Assembly: GCA_905205995.1 (NCBI GenBank)
Contig: CAJLFU010000028.1
Span: 1-24,456, forward strand
DNA: 24,456 nt
Direction of reading: 5' to 3'
Source of the DNA: an uncultured Haemophilus sp.
GTDB lineage: Bacteria; Pseudomonadota; Gammaproteobacteria; Enterobacterales; Pasteurellaceae
The notes under the pieces are model-generated. The model worked only from the letters and a program-made list of their open reading frames with translations. It was not told the DNA's origin and searched no databases. The translations under genes and the position numbers were made by a program. This document shows, in pieces, positions 1 to 8,040 of this stretch; position 1 is the first letter of the stretch; every line of letters starts with the position of its first letter.

Positions 1-29
1 GGTTCATTGACGAACCTAACCCTTTTTTT
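1..29 (+). terminator. Rho-independent terminator, 5' arm cut by the window edge
   Basis: GGTTC (1-5) pairs with GAACC (12-16) around a 6-nt loop, followed by TAACCC and a run of seven T (23-29). TAACCC has no partner inside the window, so the lower stem probably continues upstream. It would end the transcript of whatever gene lies before rimP, which is not visible. Confidence 0.55.
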
Positions 30-59
30 ATGTCTGAATTTTAAGATTAGGAGCAAAAA

Positions 60-515
60 TTGGCAACATTAGAACAAAAATTGCAAGAGATGCTTCAAGG
101 TGCAGTAGAAGACTTAGGCTGCGAACTTTGGGGGATTGAATGCCAACGTGCAGGTCGTTTTATGACCGTGCGTTTATTCATTGATAAAGAAGGTGGCGTA
201 GGCGTTGATGATTGTGCTGATGTAAGTCGTCAAGTGAGCGCAATTTTAGATGTGGAAGATCCTATTGCGGATAAGTATAACCTAGAAGTGTCATCACCAG
301 GTCTCGATCGCCCATTATTTACGCTTGAACAATTCCAACGTTATGTGGGCGAGGATATCGCCGTGCATTTACGTATTCCAGTTTTAGATCGTCGTAAATG
401 GCAAGGTAAGTTGGAAAAAATTGAAAATGACATGTTGACACTTATTGTTGATGGTCAGGAACAAATTCTTATTTTTGGCAATATTCAAAAAGCCAATGTA
501 ATCGCAAAGTTTTAA
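60..515 (+). CDS. rimP: Ribosome maturation factor RimP
   Basis: Cytoplasmic factor needed for maturation of the 30S subunit. The 151-residue product is full length for the family. The N-terminal half carries the family segment LEVSSPGLDRPL (about residues 76-87), and the C-terminal half is the SH3-like beta domain. The start is a TTG: the strong Shine-Dalgarno AGGAG (49-53) lies 6 nt upstream of it, and translation then reads MATLEQKL, the expected N-terminus. It is first in the rimP-nusA-infB-rbfA-truB cluster and ends 15 bp before nusA. The upstream terminator suggests the operon promoter lies either in the short gap before the TTG or left of the window. The rare start codon may lower its yield relative to nusA, which is inference. 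Confidence 0.95.
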   Translation: MATLEQKLQEMLQGAVEDLGCELWGIECQRAGRFMTVRLFIDKEGGVGVDDCADVSRQVSAILDVEDPIADKYNLEVSSPGLDRPLFTLEQFQRYVGEDIAVHLRIPVLDRRKWQGKLEKIENDMLTLIVDGQEQILIFGNIQKANVIAKF

Positions 516-530
516 AGGAGAAAAAGGAAA

Positions 531-2018
531 ATGAGTAAAGAGATTTTGTTAGCTGCTGAAGCAGTATCTAACGAGAAATTATTACCACGTGAAAAGATTT
601 TTGAAGCATTAGAAAGTGCGATTGCGCTTTCAACGAAGAAAAAATATGACTATGAAACCGATATTCGTGTATCTATCAACCCTAAAACAGGTGAGTTTGA
701 TACATTCCGTCGTTGGTTGGTTGTTGATGAAGTTAAAGTGCCAACCAAAGAAATGACATTAGAAGCGGCACAATTTGAAGACCCTAATATTCAACTCGGT
801 GATTATGTTGAAGATCAAATTGAGTCTATCGCATTTGACCGTATTGCAATGCAAACCGCTCGCCAAGTTATCAGCACTAAAATTCGTGAAGCTGAACGTG
901 CAAAAGTGGTTGAGCAATTCCGTTCTGAAGAAGGCAAAATTGTTACAGGTACGGTGAAAAAAGTAAATCGTGAAAGCATTATTTTAGATTTAGGCAATAA
1001 AGCTGAAGCCGTAATTATGCGTGAAGATATGCTTCCACGTGAAAACTTCCGTCCTGGCGATCGTGTACGTGGTGTGCTTTATAAAGTGAATCCAGAAAGC
1101 AAAACAGCACAACTATTCGTAACTCGTGCAAAACCTGAAATGTTAATCGAGTTATTCCGTATTGAAGTACCAGAAATCGGCGAAGAAATGCTTGAAATTC
1201 GAGGTGCCGCACGTGATCCAGGTTCTCGTGCAAAAATTGCGGTGAAATCAAATGATAAACGTATTGACCCAGTGGGTGCATGTGTAGGTATGCGTGGTGC
1301 ACGCGTTCAAGCGATTACCAATGAGTTAGGTGGCGAACGTGTGGATATCGTACTGTGGGATGATAATCCGGCACAGTATGTGATCAATGCAATGGCACCA
1401 GCTGATGTAACATCAATCATTGTGGATGAAGATAATCACTCAATGGATATTGCTGTAAATGCAGATAATTTAGCACAAGCAATTGGTCGTAACGGTCAAA
1501 ATGTACGTTTAGCGACACAATTAACTGGTTGGACATTAAACGTAATGACTACCGAACAATTAAATGAAAAACATCAAGCAGAAGATACCAAAGTATTAAA
1601 TTTATTCATGGATAAATTAGGTCTTGATGAAGAGTTTGCTCAAATCTTAGTAGATGAAGGCTTTACTTCTTTAGAAGAGGTAGCTTATGTTCCTGTGAGT
1701 GAACTGACTGCAATTGATGGTTTAGAAGATGAAGATCTTATCGAAGAGTTACAAGGTCGTGCAAAAGATGCAATTACTGCAGCTGCTGCAGCAGAAGAAG
1801 AAGCCTTGAAAAAAGCGAATATCGAAGATCGTTTATTAAATCTTGAAGGCATGAATCGTCATATTGCTTTTAAATTAGCTGAAAAACAAATTACTACACT
1901 TGAAGAACTTGCGGAGCAAGGTGTAGATGATTTAGCTGATATTGAAGAATTAACCGCAGAGCAAGCCGCTGACTTTATTATGGCTGCTCGTAATATTTGC
2001 TGGTTTAGCGAAGAGTAA
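531..2018 (+). CDS. nusA: Transcription termination/antitermination protein NusA
   Basis: RNA polymerase-binding elongation factor that modulates pausing, termination and antitermination. The 495-residue product has the same length as E. coli NusA. Order of domains: N-terminal RNAP-binding domain (about 1-125), S1 domain (about 133-200, starting near KIVTGTVKKV), KH1 with GMRG in DPVGACVGMRGARVQAI, KH2 with GRNG in AIGRNGQNVRLA, then two acidic helix-hairpin-helix AR repeats (about 360-425 and 435-490). The two C-terminal acidic repeats are the gammaproteobacterial form. The ATG follows a good purine-rich ribosome site (AAAGGAG) in the 15-bp gap after rimP. The next gene, infB, begins 11 bp after its stop. 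Nothing is truncated. Confidence 0.97.
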   Translation: MSKEILLAAEAVSNEKLLPREKIFEALESAIALSTKKKYDYETDIRVSINPKTGEFDTFRRWLVVDEVKVPTKEMTLEAAQFEDPNIQLGDYVEDQIESIAFDRIAMQTARQVISTKIREAERAKVVEQFRSEEGKIVTGTVKKVNRESIILDLGNKAEAVIMREDMLPRENFRPGDRVRGVLYKVNPESKTAQLFVTRAKPEMLIELFRIEVPEIGEEMLEIRGAARDPGSRAKIAVKSNDKRIDPVGACVGMRGARVQAITNELGGERVDIVLWDDNPAQYVINAMAPADVTSIIVDEDNHSMDIAVNADNLAQAIGRNGQNVRLATQLTGWTLNVMTTEQLNEKHQAEDTKVLNLFMDKLGLDEEFAQILVDEGFTSLEEVAYVPVSELTAIDGLEDEDLIEELQGRAKDAITAAAAAEEEALKKANIEDRLLNLEGMNRHIAFKLAEKQITTLEELAEQGVDDLADIEELTAEQAADFIMAARNICWFSEE

Positions 2019-2029
2019 GGAGTTTAATA

Positions 2030-4549
2030 ATGACTGAAGATGTAAAAAATGCGGATGCGAATGCACCGAAAAAACTAAGTATTCAACGCAGAACAAAAAC
2101 AACCGTAAGCAGCGCAACTGCTGGCGGTAAAGCAAAAGCGGTACAAGTTGAAGTACGTAAAAAACGTACCGTACCAACAGATGCCGCTAAAAAAGCGGAA
2201 GAAGCAGCAAAATTAAAAGCACAGCAAGAAGCTGACGCGGCTGCAAAGAAAGCGGCTGAAGAAAAAGCGCGTTTAGCTGCAGAAAAAGCAGCAGCTGAAA
2301 AGGCGAAAGCAGAAAAAGCTCAAGCGGAAAAAGCTGCTAACCCAGCACAAAGTGCGGTTGAAAATAAACCTAAATCGGTTGATCCAGAAAAAGAAAAACG
2401 TAAAGCGGAAGAAGCTGAACTTCGTCGTAAAGCGGAAGAACTTGCTCGCCAAAAAGCAGAAGAGCAAGCGCGTAAAGCAGCTGAAGAAGCTAAACGTTAT
2501 GCTGAGTCTGACTCTTCAAGTAATGATAGTTCATCAGAAGATTACACGGATTATAACTTAAGCTCTCGTTATGCTTTAGAAGCAGAAGACGAAGAAGAAC
2601 GTCGTAAAGAAAATCGTGGTCGTGGCAAAAATAAAGTAGCTAAAGCGAAAAAAGAACGCGATGACGTGAAAGGCACTAAAAATGAGCGCGAATCTAACCG
2701 TAAAAATCAAAAAGACGGTAAATTCGGTAAAGGTAAAAATGGTAAGAAAGGTGCCGCATTGCAGCAAGCTTTCACAAAACCTGTTCAGGTTGTGAAACAA
2801 GATGTTGTTATTGGTGAAACGATTACTGTTGCAGAATTAGCGAATAAAATGGCAACCAAAGCGACTGAAATCATCAAAGCAATGATGAAGATGGGCGAAA
2901 TGGTAACCATTAACCAAGTGCTTGACCAAGAAACAGCGCAATTAGTGGCTGAAGAATTAGGTCACAAAGTGATTCTTCGCAATGAAAATGAACTTGAAGA
3001 AGAAGTATTAGGCGATCGCGATGTTAATGCTGAAAAAGTAACTCGTGCACCGGTTGTGACCATTATGGGTCACGTTGACCATGGTAAAACTTCATTGCTT
3101 GACTACATTCGTAAAGCGAAAGTTGCTGCTGGTGAGGCGGGTGGTATTACTCAGCACATTGGTGCGTACCACGTTGAAATGGACGACGGTAAAATGATTA
3201 CCTTCTTAGATACTCCAGGACACGCCGCGTTTACCTCAATGCGTGCACGTGGTGCGAAAGTAACGGATATCGTAGTTCTTGTCGTGGCTGCAGATGATGG
3301 TGTGATGCCTCAAACCATTGAAGCGATTCAACACGCGAAAGCAGCGGGTGCGCCTTTAGTGGTTGCAGTGAACAAAATTGATAAACCAGAAGCTAATCCG
3401 GATCGCGTAGAGCAAGAATTACTTCAACACGAAGTGATTTCTGAGAAATTCGGTGGTGATGTGCAATTTGTGCCTGTTTCTGCGAAGAAAGGTATGGGTA
3501 TCGATGATTTATTAGATGCTATCTTACTTCAATCAGAAGTACTTGAATTAACGGCTGTAAAAGACGGTATGGCAAGCGGTGTTGTTATTGAATCTTACCT
3601 TGATAAAGGTCGTGGTCCAGTTGCAACCATTCTTGTTCAATCTGGTACATTACGTAAAGGTGATATCGTACTTTGTGGTTTTGAATATGGCCGAGTTCGT
3701 GCAATGCGCGATGAAAACGGTAAAGAAATCGATGAAGCAGGTCCATCTATCCCTGTTGAGGTACTAGGTCTTTCTGGCGTACCTGCAGCGGGTGATGAAG
3801 CAACCGTAGTGCGTGATGAGAAAAAAGCACGTGAAGTAGCATTGCATCGTCAAGGTAAGTTCCGTGAAGTGAAACTTGCTCGTCAGCAAAAAGCTAAACT
3901 TGAAAATATGTTTAGCAATATGACTGAAGGTGATGTGGCTGAACTGAACATCATCGTGAAAGCGGACGTACAGGGTTCTGTGGAAGCGATTATTCAATCG
4001 TTACAAGATCTTTCTACTGATGAAGTGAAAGTGAAAGTAGTGGGCTCTGGTGTAGGTGGTATTTCTGAAACTGATGCAACCTTAGCTGCGGCGTCTAATG
4101 CGATTATAGTCGGCTTTAACGTACGTGCGGATGCTTCTGCTCGCCGTATTATCGAAGCAGAAAATATTGACCTTCGTTATTACTCGATCATTTATGAACT
4201 ATTAAATGATGTGAAAGCAGCGATGAGTGGTATGTTACAACCTGAATTCAAACAAGAAATCATCGGCTTGGCTGAAGTGCGTGATGTGTTCAAACATCCG
4301 AAATTTGGTGCAATCGCGGGTTGTATGGTGACCGAGGGTGTAGTAAAACGTAACAATCCAATTCGCGTATTACGTGATAACGTGGTAATCTTTGAAGGTG
4401 AATTGGAATCTCTCCGTCGCTTTAAAGATGACGTTGCTGAAGTCCGTAATGGTATGGAATGTGGTATCGGCGTTAAAAACTACAATGACGTAAAAGTCGG
4501 CGACCAAATCGAAGTGTTTGAAGTCGTTGAAATTAAACGTTCAATCTAA
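2030..4549 (+). CDS. infB: Translation initiation factor IF-2
   Basis: GTPase that places fMet-tRNA in the P site and promotes subunit joining. The 839-residue protein has an N-terminal basic IF2 segment (KLSIQRRTKTTV), then a long low-complexity Lys/Ala/Glu linker (about 45-150) and a charged Ser/Asp/Lys-rich stretch to about 235. The conserved core follows. G-domain motifs are G1 GHVDHGKT (about 347-354), G3 DTPGH (about 394-398) and G4 NKID (about 448-451), followed by domain II and the C-terminal fMet-tRNA-binding region. The linker accounts for the size difference from E. coli IF2 (890 residues). The ATG is preceded by TAAGGAG, which overlaps the nusA stop. A shorter isoform from an internal start is known in E. 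coli; I could not locate its start here. Confidence 0.97.
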   Translation: MTEDVKNADANAPKKLSIQRRTKTTVSSATAGGKAKAVQVEVRKKRTVPTDAAKKAEEAAKLKAQQEADAAAKKAAEEKARLAAEKAAAEKAKAEKAQAEKAANPAQSAVENKPKSVDPEKEKRKAEEAELRRKAEELARQKAEEQARKAAEEAKRYAESDSSSNDSSSEDYTDYNLSSRYALEAEDEEERRKENRGRGKNKVAKAKKERDDVKGTKNERESNRKNQKDGKFGKGKNGKKGAALQQAFTKPVQVVKQDVVIGETITVAELANKMATKATEIIKAMMKMGEMVTINQVLDQETAQLVAEELGHKVILRNENELEEEVLGDRDVNAEKVTRAPVVTIMGHVDHGKTSLLDYIRKAKVAAGEAGGITQHIGAYHVEMDDGKMITFLDTPGHAAFTSMRARGAKVTDIVVLVVAADDGVMPQTIEAIQHAKAAGAPLVVAVNKIDKPEANPDRVEQELLQHEVISEKFGGDVQFVPVSAKKGMGIDDLLDAILLQSEVLELTAVKDGMASGVVIESYLDKGRGPVATILVQSGTLRKGDIVLCGFEYGRVRAMRDENGKEIDEAGPSIPVEVLGLSGVPAAGDEATVVRDEKKAREVALHRQGKFREVKLARQQKAKLENMFSNMTEGDVAELNIIVKADVQGSVEAIIQSLQDLSTDEVKVKVVGSGVGGISETDATLAAASNAIIVGFNVRADASARRIIEAENIDLRYYSIIYELLNDVKAAMSGMLQPEFKQEIIGLAEVRDVFKHPKFGAIAGCMVTEGVVKRNNPIRVLRDNVVIFEGELESLRRFKDDVAEVRNGMECGIGVKNYNDVKVGDQIEVFEVVEIKRSI

Positions 4550-4554
4550 TTGAT

Positions 4555-4598
4555 AAAAAGAGCGGTCAAAATTCAACGTATTTTTGACCGCTTTTTAA
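4555..4598 (+). terminator. Hairpin terminator between infB and rbfA, built on an uptake-signal-like dyad
   Basis: AGCGGTCAAAA (4561-4571) is a perfect inverted match to TTTTGACCGCT (4582-4592), with a 10-nt loop. Flanking A-run 4555-4559 and T-run 4593-4596 extend the stem and supply a U-tract. The arms resemble the uptake signal with one change (AAGAGCGGT). It sits in the middle of the cluster, so it probably attenuates transcription into rbfA-truB rather than ending the operon completely, which is inference. Confidence 0.75.
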
Positions 4599-4611
4599 TA
4601 AGAGAAATATT

Positions 4612-4998
4612 ATGGCAAGAGAATTTAAACGCAGCGATCGTGTTGCACAAGAATTACAAAAAGAAATCGCCATCATTTTACAACGGGAAGTAAAAGATCC
4701 CCGTATTGGCATGGTAACCGTGTCAGATGTGGAAGTATCAAGCGATTTAGCTTATGCAAAAGTGTTTGTCACATTTTTGTTTGATCATGATGAAGTGGCG
4801 ATTGCACAAGGCATGAAAGGGTTAGAAAAAGCGGCACCTTATATTCGTTCATTAGTGGGTAAAGCAATGCGCTTACGCATTGTGCCAGAAATTCGTTTCT
4901 TCTACGATCAATCCTTAGTTGAAGGGATGCGTATGTCTAATTTAGTGACAAACGTAGTACGTGAAGACGAGAAAAAACACATTGAGGAAAATGACTAA
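4612..4998 (+). CDS. rbfA: 30S ribosome-binding factor RbfA
   Basis: Small KH-like protein that binds immature 30S subunits and aids 16S rRNA 5'-end processing and cold adaptation. The 128 residues match the family length. Recognisable segments are the N-terminus REFKRSDRVAQELQKEIA, the strand region DPRIGMVTVSDVEVSSDL, and the C-terminal RLRIVPEIRFFYD block. The ATG lies 62 bp after infB, downstream of the hairpin, with AGAGAAA as a moderate ribosome site. Its TAA stop shares one base with the truB ATG (TAATG), so translation of the two is probably coupled. Confidence 0.95.
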   Translation: MAREFKRSDRVAQELQKEIAIILQREVKDPRIGMVTVSDVEVSSDLAYAKVFVTFLFDHDEVAIAQGMKGLEKAAPYIRSLVGKAMRLRIVPEIRFFYDQSLVEGMRMSNLVTNVVREDEKKHIEEND

Positions 4999-5921
4999 TG
5001 TCGAGACCTCGCAAGCGTGGACGTGATATTGATGGTGTATTTTTATTAGATAAGCCACAAGGCATGTCGTCTAATGACATTATGCAAAAAGTTAAACGCG
5101 TATTCCAAGCGAATAAAGCAGGGCATACTGGTGCGCTCGATCCATTAGCAACCGGTATGCTGCCCATTTGTTTAGGTGAAGCGACAAAGTTTTCTCAGTT
5201 TTTGTTAGATGCGGATAAACGCTATGTAGTCACAGCAAAATTAGGTGAACGTACAGATACCTCTGATGCAGAAGGACAAGTGGTCGAAACGCGCCCTGTC
5301 AATGTGGAAACATCACAAATTTTGACCGCACTTGAACAATTTCGTGGTGATATTTTGCAAGTGCCGACCATGTTTTCTGCATTAAAGCATAATGGGAAAC
5401 CGTTGTATGAGTATGCTCGCGCAGGCATTACCGTAGAACGTGAAGCTCGTCCTATCACGATTTTTGAGCTAAAGTTTATCGAGTATCAAGCACCTTTTCT
5501 AACCTTAGAAGTGCATTGTTCGAAAGGAACCTATATCCGTACATTAGTGGATGATTTAGGTGAGGTGTTAGGTTGTGGCGCTCATGTGACAGTGTTACGT
5601 CGAACTGCGGTTGCGGATTATCCAACAGAAAAGATGATGGCATGGGATGCTTTGCAAGCGCTTGCAGAGCAAGGTGATCTTGCACAACTTGATCAACATC
5701 TTTTACCGACAGATACAGCGGTCAGTAAATTACCCGCATTATATCTAAATGCCGAGCAAAGTAAAGCTATCGGCTTTGGACAACGAGTCAAATTTGCTAA
5801 TGAAGCAAAATTACATGGTCAAGTGCGGTTATTTTCTGACGAGAATATCTTTTTAGGTGTAGCACTTGTAGATGATAACAATGTGATTCGTCCACAACGC
5901 TTAATTACGCAATCTCTCTAA
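4998..5921 (+). CDS. truB: tRNA pseudouridine(55) synthase TruB
   Basis: Converts U55 in the T-loop of tRNAs to pseudouridine. The 307-residue product has the catalytic motif HTGALDPLATG with the nucleophile at Asp48, the same number as in E. coli. The KGTYIRTLVDDLG motif and a C-terminal PUA-like region (LPALYLNAEQSKAIGFGQRV onward) follow. The start overlaps the rbfA stop by one base. A perfect uptake signal on the minus strand (5325-5333) lies inside the gene. There is no clear terminator in the 86 bp after it, although rpsO and pnp, which follow in E. coli, are absent here. Confidence 0.96.
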   Translation: MSRPRKRGRDIDGVFLLDKPQGMSSNDIMQKVKRVFQANKAGHTGALDPLATGMLPICLGEATKFSQFLLDADKRYVVTAKLGERTDTSDAEGQVVETRPVNVETSQILTALEQFRGDILQVPTMFSALKHNGKPLYEYARAGITVEREARPITIFELKFIEYQAPFLTLEVHCSKGTYIRTLVDDLGEVLGCGAHVTVLRRTAVADYPTEKMMAWDALQALAEQGDLAQLDQHLLPTDTAVSKLPALYLNAEQSKAIGFGQRVKFANEAKLHGQVRLFSDENIFLGVALVDDNNVIRPQRLITQSL

Positions 5922-5958
5922 CTATTTGCCTTTCTTTTTTAATTCCAGTAATCTCACC

Positions 5959-5976
5959 TGTAACCTTTTAATTGCA
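5959..5976 (+). promoter_or_regulatory. Candidate weak TyrR box
   Basis: TGTAAC-N6-ATTGCA matches the known TyrR operator consensus TGTAAA-N6-TTTACA at 9 of 12 positions and keeps the key G and C. It lies exactly 23 bp upstream (start to start) of the better box at 5982, a spacing typical of paired weak/strong TyrR boxes. Confidence 0.35.
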
Positions 5977-5981
5977 ATCTA

Positions 5982-5999
5982 TGTAAATAAGATATTACA
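5982..5999 (+). promoter_or_regulatory. Candidate strong TyrR box upstream of tyrA
   Basis: TGTAAA-N6-ATTACA matches the TyrR consensus TGTAAA-N6-TTTACA at 11 of 12 positions, 8 bp before the tyrA start codon. TyrR represses aromatic amino acid genes, including aroF-tyrA, in enteric bacteria, so the target is biologically sensible. I could not assign a convincing promoter, so repression geometry is unknown. Confidence 0.55.
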
Positions 6000-6007
6000 G
6001 GTGAATT

Positions 6008-7132
6008 ATGGATGCCCTTAACCATTTACGTCAGGAAATTGATGCGCTCGATAGTGAACTGATTCAACTTTTTGCTAAACGCCTCGAACTGGTGACCCAA
6101 GTAGGCGAAGTAAAGCACGAAAAGGGGTTGCCGATTTATGCGCCAGAGCGTGAATTAACCATGTTACAAGCTCGCCGAGAAGAAGCGGCTAAAGCGGGGA
6201 TTTCTCCACAGCTTATTGAAGATGTGCTACGTCGTTTCATGCGTGAATCTTATTCCAATGAAAATCAATTTGGTTTTAAAACCCTGAATCCAGCCATCAA
6301 CAAAATTGTTATCGTCGGCGGTTATGGAAAAATGGGGCAGTTATTTGCCCGCTATTTACGAGCTTCTGGCTATCCAATTTCTATTTTAGATCGTGATGAT
6401 TGGGATGTAGCAGAACGCATTTTAACGAATGCGGATGTCGTCATTGTTTCAGTACCGATTGATCACACGTTAGAAACAATAGAACGTTTAAAAACCTATT
6501 TAACGGAAAATATGCTACTGGCGGATCTCACCTCTGTAAAACGTGTTCCATTAGCTAAAATGTTAGACGTGCATAAAGGGGCAGTGGTTGGGCTACATCC
6601 AATGTTTGGTCCCGATATTGCAAGCATGGCAAAACAAGTGGTTGTGTGTTGTGATGGGCGCTTTAGTGAGCGTTATGAATGGTTGCTAGAGCAAATTCAA
6701 ATCTGGGGTGCAAAAATTTATCAAATTGATGCTGCAGAGCATGATCACAATATGACGTACATTCAAGCATTGCGTCACTTTTCCACCTTCGCGAATGGTC
6801 TGCATCTTTCTAAACGGCCTGTCAATTTAAGCAATTTATTGGCGCTATCTTCCCCGATTTATCGTTTGGAATTAGCCATGATTGGTCGTCTATTTGCCCA
6901 AGATGCGGCACTTTATGCGGATATTATTATGGATAAGCCTGAAAATTTAGACGTGATTGAAAGCTTGAAGCAAACGTATGAAGAAGCGTTACAATTTTTT
7001 GAAAAAGGCGATCGCCAAGGGTTTATTGATGCTTTCCATCAAGTGAGAGAATGGTTTGGGGAATATTCAGACCAATTTTTACATGAAAGTCGTCAGTTAT
7101 TACAACAGGCTCATGATTTACGACATGTATAA
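6008..7132 (+). CDS. tyrA: Bifunctional chorismate mutase / prephenate dehydrogenase (T-protein)
   Basis: Converts chorismate to prephenate and prephenate to 4-hydroxyphenylpyruvate with NAD, giving tyrosine. The 374-residue product is close to E. coli TyrA in length and order. The AroQ-type chorismate mutase domain is at about 1-90 (LRQEIDALDSELIQLFAKR, GLPIYAPERE). The dehydrogenase follows, with a Rossmann motif GGYGKMG (104-110) and catalytic His197 in GLHPMFGPD. The ATG has AGGTGA 3 nt upstream, inside an inverted repeat and next to TyrR-like boxes, so feedback by tyrosine at the transcript or translation level is plausible. It is a single gene ending at a bidirectional terminator. Confidence 0.96.
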   Translation: MDALNHLRQEIDALDSELIQLFAKRLELVTQVGEVKHEKGLPIYAPERELTMLQARREEAAKAGISPQLIEDVLRRFMRESYSNENQFGFKTLNPAINKIVIVGGYGKMGQLFARYLRASGYPISILDRDDWDVAERILTNADVVIVSVPIDHTLETIERLKTYLTENMLLADLTSVKRVPLAKMLDVHKGAVVGLHPMFGPDIASMAKQVVVCCDGRFSERYEWLLEQIQIWGAKIYQIDAAEHDHNMTYIQALRHFSTFANGLHLSKRPVNLSNLLALSSPIYRLELAMIGRLFAQDAALYADIIMDKPENLDVIESLKQTYEEALQFFEKGDRQGFIDAFHQVREWFGEYSDQFLHESRQLLQQAHDLRHV

Positions 7133-7135
7133 AGC

Positions 7136-7170
7136 AAAAAGTGCGATTGATTTTCACCGCACTTTTGTTT
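7136..7170. terminator. Bidirectional terminator formed by an uptake-signal dyad (tyrA / queF)
   Basis: AAAAGTGCG (7137-7145) is an inverted match to CGCACTTTT (7158-7166) with a 12-nt loop. There is an A-run on the left and a T-rich run on the right, so it can work for both convergent genes. The right arm holds a perfect uptake signal on the minus strand (7156-7164); the left arm is one base off (AAGTGCGAT). Paired uptake signals serving as terminators are well known in Haemophilus. Confidence 0.8.
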
Positions 7171-7176
7171 TGTGAT

Positions 7177-8016
7177 TTATTGTCTTGCCAAGCGTAAATT
7201 TTGCGGAATTTCCTCAAAGTTCGAACGGAATGGATTAATATCCAATCCACCACGGCGCGTATAACGCGCATAGACGGTGAGTTTTTTCGGTTTGGCGTAA
7301 TGCATCAAGTCACAGAAAATGCGCTCGACACATTGCTCGTGAAACTCATTATGTTGACGGAAAGACACAATGTAGCGGAGAAGTTTTTCGCGATCGATTT
7401 GTTTACCCACATAATGAATTTGCACGGTTCCCCAATCAGGCTGACTGGTGATAAGACAGTTAGATTTCAATAAATGGCTAACTAAGGTTTCTTCCATCAC
7501 ATTATCTGATGTACAATTTTGCAAAATATCCGAATTAAATTCATAACTGTTGATTTCGATATTCTGATCATCAATGCAATCTCCCGTTAAAGTATCAATA
7601 CTTTGTTCTTGATAGTGGGATAATGGATGTAAACGTACCTTGACCTCGCCTTGGGCACAAGCACTTAGATCTTCTCGCATAGTACGTTCTACGCTAGCAA
7701 AATCAGCAAATTTACTTTGGTTAAAGCTGTTTAAATAGAGTTTAAAGCTTTTCGATTCAATTAAATTTTCACTGCGATAATCAATTTCCACATCGGCAAT
7801 AGCCACTTGTGGCAAACCTTTTGGATTCAACCAAGAAATTTCATAGGCTGTCCAAATATCGGCCCCTTGGGTAAAAGGCTGTTGTTCAGTAATGCCTAAT
7901 CCATCACGATTGAGTTTACGAGGCACAGGTTGTAACAAAGTGCGGTCATAATTCGCAGAATATTCTGTTACTTGGCCGAGTTTTAAAGATTGAAGACTTT
8001 TATCTTGATAGTTCAT
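7177..8016 (-). CDS. queF: NADPH-dependent 7-cyano-7-deazaguanine reductase QueF
   Basis: Reduces preQ0 to preQ1 in queuosine biosynthesis. The 279-residue protein is the long, two-domain (YqcD) form. The QueF substrate motif ESKSFKLYLNSF starts at residue 87. The catalytic Cys187 and nearby Asp194 lie in CLITSQPDWGTVQIHY, and are the counterparts of Cys190/Asp197 in E. coli. The ATG has a good AGGAAA site. It is the last gene of a five-gene minus-strand operon, 24 bp after the zinc-ribbon gene. No preQ1 riboswitch-like leader is visible in that short gap. Confidence 0.95.
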   Translation of the reverse strand: MNYQDKSLQSLKLGQVTEYSANYDRTLLQPVPRKLNRDGLGITEQQPFTQGADIWTAYEISWLNPKGLPQVAIADVEIDYRSENLIESKSFKLYLNSFNQSKFADFASVERTMREDLSACAQGEVKVRLHPLSHYQEQSIDTLTGDCIDDQNIEINSYEFNSDILQNCTSDNVMEETLVSHLLKSNCLITSQPDWGTVQIHYVGKQIDREKLLRYIVSFRQHNEFHEQCVERIFCDLMHYAKPKKLTVYARYTRRGGLDINPFRSNFEEIPQNLRLARQ

Positions 8017-8040
8017 TTGTTTTCCTAAATGACGAAAGCA

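Larger units (their letters stand above)
5954..6004 (+). promoter_or_regulatory. 10-bp inverted repeat covering the tyrA ribosome binding site
   Basis: TCACCTGTAA (5954-5963) is a perfect inverted match to TTACAGGTGA (5995-6004). The right arm contains AGGTGA (5999-6004), the only good Shine-Dalgarno for the tyrA ATG at 6008. In RNA, pairing of the arms would hide the ribosome site; in DNA, the arms coincide with the outer half-sites of the two TyrR-like boxes. Which level matters is not decided by the sequence. Confidence 0.5.

Noticed and set aside
2273..2800. Phe/Arg-rich antisense frames opposite the infB linker
   Set aside because: They are the mirror of the Lys/Glu-rich codons of IF2, with no ribosome sites or plausible product.
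8017..8040. preQ1 riboswitch before queF
   Set aside because: The gap is 24 bp and shows no hairpin or pseudoknot-like A-rich tail.
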